Assembly (NCBI RefSeq): GCF_016862215.1
Contig: NZ_BOMN01000027.1
Span: 117,487-181,486 of the forward strand
DNA: 64,000 nucleotides
DNA from: Winogradskya humida
Lineage (GTDB): Bacteria; Actinomycetota; Actinomycetes; Mycobacteriales; Micromonosporaceae
Direction: 5' to 3'
In this document: positions 7,759 to 15,395 of the stretch, one piece after another
Numbering within the stretch: position 1 is the stretch's first letter
How the letters are laid out: each line of letters begins with the position of its first letter
Notes under the pieces: model-generated
Seen by the model: only the letters and a program-made list of their open reading frames with translations
The model's database searches: none
Told to the model about the DNA's origin: nothing
Position numbers and translations under genes: made by a program

Positions 7759-9858
7759 GTGTCCATCAGCTCTCCCTCCCGGACGACCATCCCCTCGCAG
7801 CGCGGCGACGGCCGGCAGCCTGGCGCTCACCTCGGCTTCCGCCCCGACATCGAGGGCCTGCGCGCGGTCGCAGTCGTTCTGGTGGTGCTCTCCCACGCCG
7901 GCGTCGCCCGGCTCGAGGGCGGCTACGTCGGCGTCGACGTCTTCTTCGTGATCTCCGGATTCCTGATCACCACGTTGCTGGTCAAGGAGCTCGGCCGCAC
8001 AGGGACGATCTCGCTGACCAACTTCTACTCGCGGCGCGCCACCCGGCTGCTGCCCGCGTCGACGCTGGTCCTGGTCGCGACGCTGATCGGCAGCTGGTTA
8101 TGGCTGCCGTCCACCCGCTTCGCCTCGATCGCGAAGGACGCGCTGTTCAGCACGTTCTACGGGATCAACTGGCGCCTGGCCGCGGAGGGCACCGACTACC
8201 TCAACGCGACCGCCGCGCCGTCCCCGCTGCAGCACCTGTGGTCCCTGGCTGTCGAGGAGCAGTTCTACTTCGTGTGGCCGCTGCTGCTCCTCGCCATCTG
8301 GGCGTGGCGGCGCAAGGCTGCCGGCGTTGCTCTGTCGGTGATCGTCGTGGTGTCGCTGGCTGTGAGCGTGCATCAGACGGCCACGGCGGCTCCGTGGGCC
8401 TACTTCGGGGCGCACACGCGGGCTTTTGAGCTGGCGATCGGGGCGCTTGTCGCGATCGGATCGGCCACTTTTGGGCGTACCCCGCGGATCTGGGCGTTGA
8501 TGGTGACCTGGGGTGGTCTGGCCGCGATCGTCCTGGCCGCTGTCGTCTTCGACGACCACACCGCTTTCCCCGGCTATGCCGCATTGCTTCCGGTCCTGGG
8601 CACGGCCGCTGTCATTGCCGGGGGTACGTCCGGAGCTCGCGGGGGCGCGGGCCTGCTGCTCGGCACCAGGCCGTTCCAGGAGATCGGCAAGCTCTCGTAC
8701 GGCTGGTACCTCTGGCACTGGCCGGTGCTGATGATCGGCCCGGCGGCCCTGGGGCGCACGCCGTCGCTGAAGCTCAACGCGGTGCTGGCGCTCGGTGCGC
8801 TCGTGCTGGCGTTCGCGTCGTACCACCTGGTCGAGAACCCGATCCGGAAGCGGCGTTCGTTGTTGCTGGGCCTGGCATTCTCCGCGTCGGCGGCAGCGAT
8901 CTCCCTGATCGCGATGCAGTTCACCCCGCCGCTGCCGGTCGGACCGGCCGCGGCGCAGACCGCCGCCGAACTGTCGGCCGCGAGTGACCCGCAGGCCCGC
9001 CTCACCGAGCTGATCAAGGCGTCGGCCAAGCAGACGAAGGTGCCGTCGAACCTCACACCCGCGCTGAACGACGCGGGCGCGGACGTGCCCAGGATCTACG
9101 CCGACCAGTGCCACCTCAACTACGAGCCCGCCCACCAGGACCGGCCGTGCGTCTACGGCGACCCGAACGGCGCGAAGACGGTCTACCTGATCGGCGACTC
9201 GCACGCCGCGCACTGGTTCCCGGCGTTCGACCTCGCCGCCCAGCAGCGGGGGTGGAAGCTGGTCGCGCTGACCAAGAGCGCGTGCCAGGTGCCGTCGGTG
9301 CTGGTGTGGAACGTTCCGCTGAAGCGCCCGTACGCCGAATGCGTCACCTGGCGCGACCAGGTCTTCGACCGCATCCGCGCGGACAAGCCGGCCCTCGTGG
9401 TCATGTCCTCGAACGATCTCGACAACGGCGGCCTGATCGACGCGAACGGGAACAGGATCCCGACTTCGGGCCGTGACGACGACAAGCTGTGGGTCGACGG
9501 CTGGCAGAAGTCGTTCGACCGGCTCGGTCAGCCCGGCACCCAGCTCCTGCTGCTGCAGGACTCACCCTGGCCCAAGGGGACCGCGCCGGAATGCGTGGCC
9601 GCCCACGCCGACAAGGTCACCGACTGCAACCGGCCCCGCAACGGATCCATCGTGGAACCGGCCCGGCGCAACGCGGTCGCCGCGGCGGCGAAGGCCCGGG
9701 GCATCCGGGTGGTCAACCCGCTGAACTGGTTCTGCACGGCGACCTGCCCGGCGGTGATCGGCAACACGCTGGTCTTCAAGGACAACAGCCACCTGACCAC
9801 GGCGTACGCCCGCGCGCTCGCGCCGTTGATCGCGCGGCAGGTTATCGGCGCTTCTTGA
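7759..9858 (+). CDS. OafA/YrhL-type membrane acyltransferase fused to SGNH hydrolase-like domain
   Basis: 699 residues from GTG. Acyltransferase_3 domain over residues about 30-380, with FRPDIEGLRAVAVVLVVLSH (catalytic His), GGYVGVDVFFVISGFLI, FYSRRATRLLP and about ten membrane segments. The C-terminal 300 residues are an extracytoplasmic SGNH domain: GDSHAAHWFPAF holds the nucleophile block and DNSHLTTAYA the terminal Asp-x-x-His. Such proteins O-acylate cell-wall polysaccharide, peptidoglycan or lipids outside the cell. The 3' end overlaps the convergent DUF1707 gene by 17 bp. Confidence 0.9.
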   Translation: MSISSPSRTTIPSQRGDGRQPGAHLGFRPDIEGLRAVAVVLVVLSHAGVARLEGGYVGVDVFFVISGFLITTLLVKELGRTGTISLTNFYSRRATRLLPASTLVLVATLIGSWLWLPSTRFASIAKDALFSTFYGINWRLAAEGTDYLNATAAPSPLQHLWSLAVEEQFYFVWPLLLLAIWAWRRKAAGVALSVIVVVSLAVSVHQTATAAPWAYFGAHTRAFELAIGALVAIGSATFGRTPRIWALMVTWGGLAAIVLAAVVFDDHTAFPGYAALLPVLGTAAVIAGGTSGARGGAGLLLGTRPFQEIGKLSYGWYLWHWPVLMIGPAALGRTPSLKLNAVLALGALVLAFASYHLVENPIRKRRSLLLGLAFSASAAAISLIAMQFTPPLPVGPAAAQTAAELSAASDPQARLTELIKASAKQTKVPSNLTPALNDAGADVPRIYADQCHLNYEPAHQDRPCVYGDPNGAKTVYLIGDSHAAHWFPAFDLAAQQRGWKLVALTKSACQVPSVLVWNVPLKRPYAECVTWRDQVFDRIRADKPALVVMSSNDLDNGGLIDANGNRIPTSGRDDDKLWVDGWQKSFDRLGQPGTQLLLLQDSPWPKGTAPECVAAHADKVTDCNRPRNGSIVEPARRNAVAAAAKARGIRVVNPLNWFCTATCPAVIGNTLVFKDNSHLTTAYARALAPLIARQVIGAS

Positions 9859-10294
9859 TGTTCTGCACCCCGATCGTGGTGGCACCGAGGGCCACGCCGG
9901 GAACCAGGAGCCAGATGGGCCAGGGGTAGACGGCCTCCGCCGTGATCGCGACCAGGATCCAGACGACGACGTTGATCGCGGCGATCGAGCCGTAGATCGT
10001 CCAGAGCACCATCAACGCCGTCGGCAGCCTGCGGGCCGCCTTGCGCTCCTCGGCTAGGCGGCGGGCGTTGACCTCCTCGGCGCTGACCCCGGCCCGGGGC
10101 AGATCGTCCACCAGCACGAGCAGGTCGGCGTAGGTGCGTGCGGCGTACGCATCGCGCACCCGCTCGTCGTACTCGAGGAGTGACAGCCGGCCCTCGTCCA
10201 GCGCCGCCTTCAACTGCTCGGCGATCTTGTGGCGATCGGCGTCGGCCGCGCGCATCGATTCGACCTCTTGCTTGCGCACGACTTCCTTGGGCAT
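9842..10294 (-). CDS. DUF1707 (SHOCT-like) protein with two membrane segments
   Basis: 150 residues. DUF1707 is clear at residues 14-66 (MRAADADRHKIAEQLKAALD, GRLSLLEYDERV, YADLLVLVDDLP), the short actinobacterial domain that usually precedes membrane helices. Two helices follow (ALMVLWTIYGSIAAINVVVW and WLLVPGVALGATTIG) and a basic KKRR end. The start is either ATG 10294 or ATG 10255; the domain begins at the second. Function is unknown. Confidence 0.8.
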   Translation of the reverse strand: MPKEVVRKQEVESMRAADADRHKIAEQLKAALDEGRLSLLEYDERVRDAYAARTYADLLVLVDDLPRAGVSAEEVNARRLAEERKAARRLPTALMVLWTIYGSIAAINVVVWILVAITAEAVYPWPIWLLVPGVALGATTIGVQNIKKRR

Positions 10295-10322
10295 GTAGGC
10301 AGGCTAATCGAGGGAGGGCTGC

Positions 10323-10958
10323 ATGAGCTACGAAGAAGTGGTCGACAGTCTGCGTACGATCTACGACTCGCGGGCCGACGCACGTGACCGGCTGAACAAG
10401 CACCCCTGGAAGGGTGACGAGCGGGCGGCCTTTCTGGACCGGCTCCGGGTGATCGGCGCGTCGTCGCTGCTCGAGGTCGGCGCGGGAACCGGGCAGGACA
10501 GCCGCTTCTTCGCCGACGCCGGGCTGACGGTCACCGCGGTCGACATCTCGCCGGAGCACGTGACCCGCTGCCGGGCCAAGGGGCTCACCGTTTTCGAGCG
10601 CGATGTCCTCAACCTCGGCTTCGCGCCCGGGTCGTTCGACGCGGTGTGGTCGATGAACTGCCTGCTGCACGTCCCGGATGCCGATCTACCGGCGGCGTTG
10701 CGGGCCATTCACGACGTACTGATCCCCGGCGGTCTGTTCTTTCTCGGCCTGTGGGGCAGCGCGGACTCGGAAGGGATCATGGAGGAGGACGGGCGGTTCT
10801 TCTCGTTCCGGTCGAACGAGCGGCTGCTCGATTTCGCCGCCGGCTCGTTCGACCTGGTCGACTTTCACGTGATCTCGCACGGCTTCCAGTTCCAGGCGCT
10901 GACACTCGTCAGACCTGCTTCTCCCCACCGTCCACATAGAGCTCGCTCCCGGTCATGA
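10323..10958 (+). CDS. Class I SAM-dependent methyltransferase
   Basis: 211 residues. Motif I is LEVGAGTGQDSRFFADAG at about residue 50, followed by the acidic VTAVDIS that holds the ribose, and SFDAVWSMNCLLHVP as motif IV. The fold resembles SAM methyltransferases acting on small molecules; the substrate is unknown. Its last 50 bp overlap the convergent SDR gene, so the basic C-terminal tail (PHRPHRARSRS) may be a read-through extension of no function. Confidence 0.8.
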   Translation: MSYEEVVDSLRTIYDSRADARDRLNKHPWKGDERAAFLDRLRVIGASSLLEVGAGTGQDSRFFADAGLTVTAVDISPEHVTRCRAKGLTVFERDVLNLGFAPGSFDAVWSMNCLLHVPDADLPAALRAIHDVLIPGGLFFLGLWGSADSEGIMEEDGRFFSFRSNERLLDFAAGSFDLVDFHVISHGFQFQALTLVRPASPHRPHRARSRS

Positions 10959-11637
10959 AGCTACTCTGATCGGAGGCCAGGAAGAGGGCCGCGTTGGCGA
11001 TCTCATCGGGGTGCGCCAGCCGGCCCAGCGGCACATTGGCCGCGAGCTGCTTGAAGAGCGCCTCGGTGTCGGGAGCGAGGCCGCCCAGACCCGGCGTCTC
11101 GGTCGGCCCTGGGACCAGGGTGTTGACCCGGATGTTCCGGCCGGCCAGCTCCCCCGCCCAGGTGGAGGCGAACGATCGCAGGGCCGCCTTCGACGCGGCG
11201 TACGCCCCGAACGACGGCGCTCCGTGCCGCGCCGAGGTCGACCCGGTCACGATGATCGAGGCACCGGCCTTCAGCTTCGGCAACGCCTTCTGCACGGTGT
11301 AGACGGTCCCCCGCACGTTCCGGTCGAACGAGCCCGCCAGGTGCTCGGGCGTGTAATCCGCGAGCGCCCCGAACTCCCCGCCACCCGCGTTGGCGAACAC
11401 CACATCCAACTCGTCCACCTGCGCGAACAACCGATCAAGATCCTCAAGATCGGTCACATCTCCCTGTACGCCCACCGCGCCCGCGCCGATCTCCTCCACC
11501 GCCGCGTCGAGCGCCTCCTGACGCCGCCCGGTGATGTAGACCTTCGCGCCCTCGGCCGCGAACCGCTTGGCCGCCGCGAGGCCGATCCCCGTGCTGCCGC
11601 CGGTGACCAGGGCCGTCTTGCCGTCGAGCTGTCCCAT
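10909..11637 (-). CDS. Short-chain dehydrogenase/reductase (SDR)
   Basis: 242 residues from ATG 11637, preceded by AGGAGAACTGAC as ribosome-binding site; this start is preferred to the in-frame ATG at 11661. Classical SDR: cofactor loop VTGGSTGIGLAAA, DVTDLEDL, VFANAGGG, catalytic Ser in VTGSTSA, and Tyr/Lys in GAYAASKAAL. It oxidises or reduces an alcohol/ketone with NAD(P)(H). It is divergent from the TetR gene at 11722, and two palindromes separate them, so it is the inferred TetR target. Confidence 0.9.
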   Translation of the reverse strand: MGQLDGKTALVTGGSTGIGLAAAKRFAAEGAKVYITGRRQEALDAAVEEIGAGAVGVQGDVTDLEDLDRLFAQVDELDVVFANAGGGEFGALADYTPEHLAGSFDRNVRGTVYTVQKALPKLKAGASIIVTGSTSARHGAPSFGAYAASKAALRSFASTWAGELAGRNIRVNTLVPGPTETPGLGGLAPDTEALFKQLAANVPLGRLAHPDEIANAALFLASDQSSFMTGSELYVDGGEKQV

Positions 11638-11668
11638 GTCAGTTCTCCTCTGTATCTTCACCCGGCAT

Positions 11669-11714
11669 CTTTACCGCTCGGTAAAGTTAGCACCTGCTTT
11701 ACCGTCCGGTACAG
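11669..11714. promoter_or_regulatory. Two TetR-type palindromic operators between SDR and TetR genes
   Basis: Positions 11669-11686 read CTTTACCGCTCGGTAAAG, an 18-bp palindrome with a 2-bp centre. Positions 11697-11714 (CTTTACCGTCCGGTACAG) repeat it with one mismatch in the right half. They are 28 bp apart, lying just upstream of both divergent genes. TTTACCG-type half sites fit the TetR family. Binding is inferred. Confidence 0.75.
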
Positions 11715-11721
11715 TTATGTG

Positions 11722-12333
11722 ATGCACGTTGCACCGGAACGCGGCCGCCGCGCCTTCGACCCCCTTGTCGCCCTCAACGCCGCCAAAGAAGTCTTCTGGC
11801 GACATGGGTACGAAGGGGCGTCGCTCACCGACCTCACGGCCGCCATGGGGATCAACAAACCGAGCATGTACGCCGCCTTCGGCACCAAGCAGGAGCTGTT
11901 CGAAAAGGTCATCCAGGCGTACGCGGCCGACGACATGGCCTACGCGCGGGCAGCCATGGAACAGCCCACGGCGTACGAGGTGGCCGCGGCTCTGCTGCAC
12001 GACAACGCGATCGCGGTCACCCGCCCGGACTGCCCACCCGGCTGCCTGTCGATCCAGGGCGGCATCTCCACCGGCCCGGCCAACTCCTCGGTCACCGAAT
12101 TCCTGGCCACCAGCCGCCTGGCCGGCGAAGCCCTGCTCGCCGACCGCTTCCGCCGCGCCATCGACACCGGCGACCTGCCGCCGGGCACCGACCCCGCGGC
12201 GCTGGCCCGCTTCCTGATGATCGTCACCGAGGGCCAGGCGATCCATGCCACCGCCGGGGTCTCCCGGGCCGATCTTCAGGCTTCAGCTTCTCTCGCGCTG
12301 CTGGTCTTTCGTTCCCTATCTGTCTCTTCATAG
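11722..12333 (+). CDS. TetR/AcrR-family repressor (AcrR/YcdC-like)
   Basis: 203 residues from ATG 11722. HTH at residues about 15-60 (ASLTDLTAAMGINKPSMYAAFG). The C-terminal domain is the TetR_C type with DCPPGCLSIQGG, a Cys-containing signature common in this subfamily and often linked to quinone or electrophile sensing. It faces the SDR gene across two matching operators, indicating autoregulation plus control of the SDR. Confidence 0.85.
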   Translation: MHVAPERGRRAFDPLVALNAAKEVFWRHGYEGASLTDLTAAMGINKPSMYAAFGTKQELFEKVIQAYAADDMAYARAAMEQPTAYEVAAALLHDNAIAVTRPDCPPGCLSIQGGISTGPANSSVTEFLATSRLAGEALLADRFRRAIDTGDLPPGTDPAALARFLMIVTEGQAIHATAGVSRADLQASASLALLVFRSLSVSS

Positions 12334-12348
12334 GGTAGTTTAGGGAAC
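12311..12348. promoter_or_regulatory. Inverted repeat ending at the start codon of the HTH gene
   Basis: GTTCCCTA (12311-12318) and TAGGGAAC (12341-12348) form an 8-bp inverted repeat with a 22-bp spacer, and a further TAGGG lies at 12331-12335. The right arm abuts the ATG at 12349. There is no well-spaced Shine-Dalgarno, so the gene could be read from a leaderless transcript with TAGGGT as -10. Autoregulation by the HTH protein is inferred. Confidence 0.4.
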
Positions 12349-12765
12349 ATGGAGGATGGATGGTTGTCGGTGGAGCAGGTCGCCGAACGGCTTGGTCTGC
12401 ATGTGCGAACTGTGCGGAGCTACATCCGCGACGGCCGGCTCAAGGCCGTACGCATCGGCAAGCAATACCGGATCTCCCCCACCGACCTCGCCGCCCTGAC
12501 CGGCACGGCGGTTCTACCCACGCCGCGCGTCGAGGTGTCCTCAGTGGTGGAGATCGACCACATCGGCCCGACCACCGCAGACCGTCTCAGCACCCTGCTC
12601 GTCGCAGGCGCCCAACTCGCCCCCGACCTGCGCATCCGCACGATCTACGACGACACCCGCCACCGCCTCAAACTCATCATCCTCGGCAGCCCCGCCTCCA
12701 CCGCCGAAATCCTCCGCACCCTCGACGAGGTCCTACAGCCAGAAAGCGGACTCATCAATGACTGA
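12349..12765 (+). CDS. Excisionase/MerR-type helix-turn-helix DNA-binding protein
   Basis: 138 residues. Residues 4-52 form the HTH_17 excisionase-like winged helix (LSVEQVAERLGLHVRTVRSY, then GRLKAVRIGKQYRISPTDL). The remaining 80 residues are an alpha/beta domain without a recognised family, with VVEIDHIGPTTADRLSTLL and HRLKLIILGSP. Its stop overlaps the DUF4180 start by 8 bp, so the two are a coupled pair and probably act together. No integrase is nearby, so it is a regulator rather than a phage excisionase. Confidence 0.75.
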   Translation: MEDGWLSVEQVAERLGLHVRTVRSYIRDGRLKAVRIGKQYRISPTDLAALTGTAVLPTPRVEVSSVVEIDHIGPTTADRLSTLLVAGAQLAPDLRIRTIYDDTRHRLKLIILGSPASTAEILRTLDEVLQPESGLIND

Positions 12766-13120
12766 CGCGATCACCGAACGGTCCGGCCTGCCCATCCTGC
12801 TGTGCGCCCCCGAAGGCCCCCCGATCCGCACACCCCAGGACGCCCTCGACCTCATCGGCGCCACCTACGCAGGCGCAGACACAGTGGTCCTGCCGATCGA
12901 ACGCCTCGACCCGGCCTTCTTCACCCTCAGCAACGGCATCGCCGGCGAAATCCTGCAAAAGTTCGTGAATTACCACGTCCGCCTGGTCATCCTCGGCAAC
13001 GTCACCAACCACGGCAACGCCTTCCGCGACCTCGTCCACGAATCCAACCGAGGCCCCCACATCTGGTTTTTAACAGACCTCGAAGCCCTGGACTCCCGCC
13101 TTCAGTTGAGCGGGAAATAG
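12758..13120 (+). CDS. DUF4180 domain protein
   Basis: 120 residues matching the DUF4180 pattern: IRTPQDALDLIGATYAGADT near the N-terminus, LPIERLDPAFFTLSNGIAGE in the middle and YHVRLVILGN toward the end. This is a compact alpha/beta fold reminiscent of STAS-like DUF4325 proteins; biochemical function is unknown. Coupling to the HTH gene suggests it modulates the regulator or is its target. Residues 13121-13273 downstream hold no gene that I can support. Confidence 0.75.
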   Translation: MTDAITERSGLPILLCAPEGPPIRTPQDALDLIGATYAGADTVVLPIERLDPAFFTLSNGIAGEILQKFVNYHVRLVILGNVTNHGNAFRDLVHESNRGPHIWFLTDLEALDSRLQLSGK

Positions 13121-13273
13121 GTGCCGCTGACCTTGTAGTCGCACTCATGCTTCTCGGATCCGGCGGCTGGTGCCATGTTCACGCTCTCGCCTGATTGCCG
13201 TCGCCGGCCTGGTGCGATGTGCCCGCGTTGCGGGTTGACATCCCGAAGGGAGCTTCTCTCGCGGGATCGCTAA

Positions 13274-13624
13274 TCATTCTTGGCGGTTGATGCGCTCGTT
13301 CTCTGCGTCGAAGGCGCGTTTGCCTTCTTGCGCCAGGTTGTCTCGCTCTTCCTGGCTGAGCTCGTCCCAGCGCTCTCCGAACTTCTTGACGCCTGGCTCG
13401 ACGCCGACTGCGAAGGCCGGGGTGTTGTAGACATCACGCAGGCTGGCGCGGCCGTTCAGCACGTCGTCGACGACACGGCGGAAGTCCTCGTTGTGGCTGC
13501 GGTCTCGCAAAAGTTCGAGCGACTTGTTCAGGTGCCGGGAGAGCGCTTTGTTACCGCGGGCCACGTCCAATGTGACCTCGTCGGGCTCGGAGTGGGTCAC
13601 GGCTTCAGGCTCCCGGGAAGTCAT
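13274..13624 (-). CDS. Uncharacterised protein of a type VII substrate locus
   Basis: 116 residues from ATG 13624, which overlaps the upstream WXG-like gene by 20 bp. The frame stays open upstream to 13732 but that part lies inside the neighbour. The protein is acidic and helical: HLNKSLELLRDRSHNEDF, VVDDVLNGRASLRDVYN, VKKFGERWDELSQEERDNLA. No signal peptide, membrane segment or catalytic motif is visible. I do not recognise the family. Position as the last gene of the trio suggests a chaperone, co-substrate or immunity partner; this is inference. Confidence 0.65.
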   Translation of the reverse strand: MTSREPEAVTHSEPDEVTLDVARGNKALSRHLNKSLELLRDRSHNEDFRRVVDDVLNGRASLRDVYNTPAFAVGVEPGVKKFGERWDELSQEERDNLAQEGKRAFDAENERINRQE

Positions 13625-14330
13625 AGGCCCCGCTGGGCAACGGGTGCTTTTCCATACCGTGCAACGCCCCCAGATAACCGGCGGCAAGACCGGTGAATCC
13701 TTGAACGGCTGCCCAAGCGGCATCATGGGCATCGAGAATCAGGTACCAGAGCTTCACGGCTTCGGCAATCTCGACAGCGGTGGCGGAGCCTCCGATGATC
13801 GCGCCTACACCTGTCCAACTCGTCGCTGCCGTGGCAGCCGCACTGATACCGATGACGATGAGCATGTCGGCCAAGTCCTGGCAGAGACTTTGCAGGGCTT
13901 GAGCCATTTCCTCCATGCCGGCGGCGAGGCTGCGGAACTCGCCGGCAACACCCTTCAGTGCATCGACCTGCTCCTGCAGCGCAGCCGAGAGACTCACGAA
14001 GTATGCCTGGGCCTGTGCAGCGGCGTTACCATCCCATTCGTCGGGGATGAGTGCTTTCGTCTGCTCAGCGACGACACCGGAATACCTGGTGTTGAACTCG
14101 GCGAGCTTGTTGAGTGCGTCGCTGGCTTCAGCCGCAGCATTCCAGTCCCCGGCGAACTGCTCGGCGATCCAGCCCCAAGGGTTGACCCCGCACACCTTTT
14201 CCATCACCCAGCCCACCCAATAGGAGGGGCTGATGTACTGCTTGCCTCCCAGGATGTTGTTAACCAGGTCCGGGATGGGTGCGACAGCAACGGGTGGGGT
14301 CAGCGCATCAACGGGTGCAGCAGTCACCAA
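13605..14330 (-). CDS. WXG100-like type VII (ESX) substrate, long form
   Basis: 241 residues. Residues about 60-145 make a helix-turn-helix hairpin whose turn is IPDEWDGNAAAQAQAYF, a W-x-G motif as in WXG100/ESAT-6 proteins. Two glycine/alanine-rich hydrophobic stretches follow (DMLIVIGISAAATAATSW, VGAIIGGSATAVEIAE), then a short Gly/Pro C-terminus. Such long WXG proteins are usually secreted by ESX machines. The genes for the machine itself (EccC and others) are not in the window. Confidence 0.75.
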   Translation of the reverse strand: MVTAAPVDALTPPVAVAPIPDLVNNILGGKQYISPSYWVGWVMEKVCGVNPWGWIAEQFAGDWNAAAEASDALNKLAEFNTRYSGVVAEQTKALIPDEWDGNAAAQAQAYFVSLSAALQEQVDALKGVAGEFRSLAAGMEEMAQALQSLCQDLADMLIVIGISAAATAATSWTGVGAIIGGSATAVEIAEAVKLWYLILDAHDAAWAAVQGFTGLAAGYLGALHGMEKHPLPSGAYDFPGA

Positions 14331-14352
14331 GATGCCTCTCTGTCAAAGACGC

Positions 14353-14652
14353 TCAGTAAGTGGCGTCAAGGCGGGCGGCGGCGGCATGGTCAGAGTCGCG
14401 GTAGCCCTTCGCCGTTTTGTCGACCTCGACCGCGGAAGCGTCAATGAGCTTGGCCAACTGGGTGTAGTTCGCCTTGAGTGCTTCCCTGACACTGGTAGCG
14501 GTCTCGACAACGGTGAAAAACATGCGGCCGTCCTTGTATCCGATGCCGAGAGCGTCACTGGCATAAGAGGTGGCGCGGTCCGCATCGTCGGTCAACCCGC
14601 CGAGCACGTTTCCGAACTGTCGGATGGCTTCGTGGTCCGCGCTGAAGGACAT
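14353..14652 (-). CDS. EspC-like type VII secretion target
   Basis: 99 residues from ATG 14652, preceded by GGGGGAA; ATG 14676 upstream lacks this site. It is an all-helical small protein resembling the EspC/ESX-associated family: FSADHEAIRQFGNVLGGLTDD, SVREALKANYTQLAKLIDAS, and a C-terminal YRDSDHAAAARLDATY that ends like the YxxxD-type ESX export signal. It lies 22 bp upstream of the long WXG-like gene, so the two probably form a substrate pair. Confidence 0.75.
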   Translation of the reverse strand: MSFSADHEAIRQFGNVLGGLTDDADRATSYASDALGIGYKDGRMFFTVVETATSVREALKANYTQLAKLIDASAVEVDKTAKGYRDSDHAAAARLDATY

Positions 14653-14675
14653 CGATTCCCCCGAGTGAGCAGTCA

Positions 14676-15281
14676 ATGGCTACGCTGCTGTCGAGCAGCT
14701 CGATCATGGTAGCGGCGAGAACGAAAGTTGGAGGTCCCGTGCCGCCTGCAGGTGCGATCGATGTGTCCGCCGCTTGGCTTGCCACCAACCCGGTGCTGCC
14801 GGACCGCTGCGTGAAACACGGACTTCCTGTGCAGCGGCGCGTCAGCTTTGTGGTCAAGTCGCGGCCGAAGGTTTCGCCTGTTCGGAAGCTTTTTGTTCCG
14901 GGGTATACCGCCCTGAATCGGGGCGAAGAGTATTTGAGCAAGGTGCAGTTCGTCAGGGTGCAGGGGTGGCCGCTGTGCGCGGAATGCGTGCGACGGCGGC
15001 GGCTCGGGATCACGTTCGCGGCCGTTCTCCTTTTTGGCGGGCTGGCCGCGATCGTCGTAGCGGTCATAGCCCGCTCCGCGATGTCGGGGAATTCCGGCGT
15101 TCTGGGCGTCCTCGTTGCGGTGGGATTTGTTGCGATGCTCGTGTCGCCGGTGCCGTTCAGTTGGGCTGGCTTGCCCAGGCTGACCCAGACCCAGGCGACT
15201 GCCGACGGGGACGCCGTTCACGTCGACCATGCCAGTCCGGAGTTTGTGCGGCAGATCGAGGACGGCTCGCAGGGCGGGTAA
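14676..15281 (+). CDS. Putative zinc-ribbon membrane protein, function unknown
   Basis: 201 residues (or from ATG 14706). Two Cys pairs are visible, RCVKHG near residue 44 and PLCAECVRRRR near residue 100, spaced as in a split zinc ribbon. Two membrane segments follow (LGITFAAVLLFGGLAAIVVA and VLGVLVAVGFVAMLVSP) and a hydrophilic tail. It is divergent from the EspC-like gene by only 23 bp between starts, so it may share regulation with the type VII locus. No family name is recognised. Confidence 0.6.
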   Translation: MATLLSSSSIMVAARTKVGGPVPPAGAIDVSAAWLATNPVLPDRCVKHGLPVQRRVSFVVKSRPKVSPVRKLFVPGYTALNRGEEYLSKVQFVRVQGWPLCAECVRRRRLGITFAAVLLFGGLAAIVVAVIARSAMSGNSGVLGVLVAVGFVAMLVSPVPFSWAGLPRLTQTQATADGDAVHVDHASPEFVRQIEDGSQGG

Positions 15282-15395
15282 GACGCCTGGAGTGACCACG
15301 CACAGCGAACTCTCAGTCACTGGCGGATGAATTCACACGCTTGCGATGTTCCATGGAGTGCGGGCCTACCGGTTCCGCTTCGTGAAGGAGTGATC

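Noticed and set aside
12349..12765. Phage excisionase and an integrated element
   Set aside because: The HTH is excisionase-like, but no integrase, att-like direct repeat or phage gene is found nearby.
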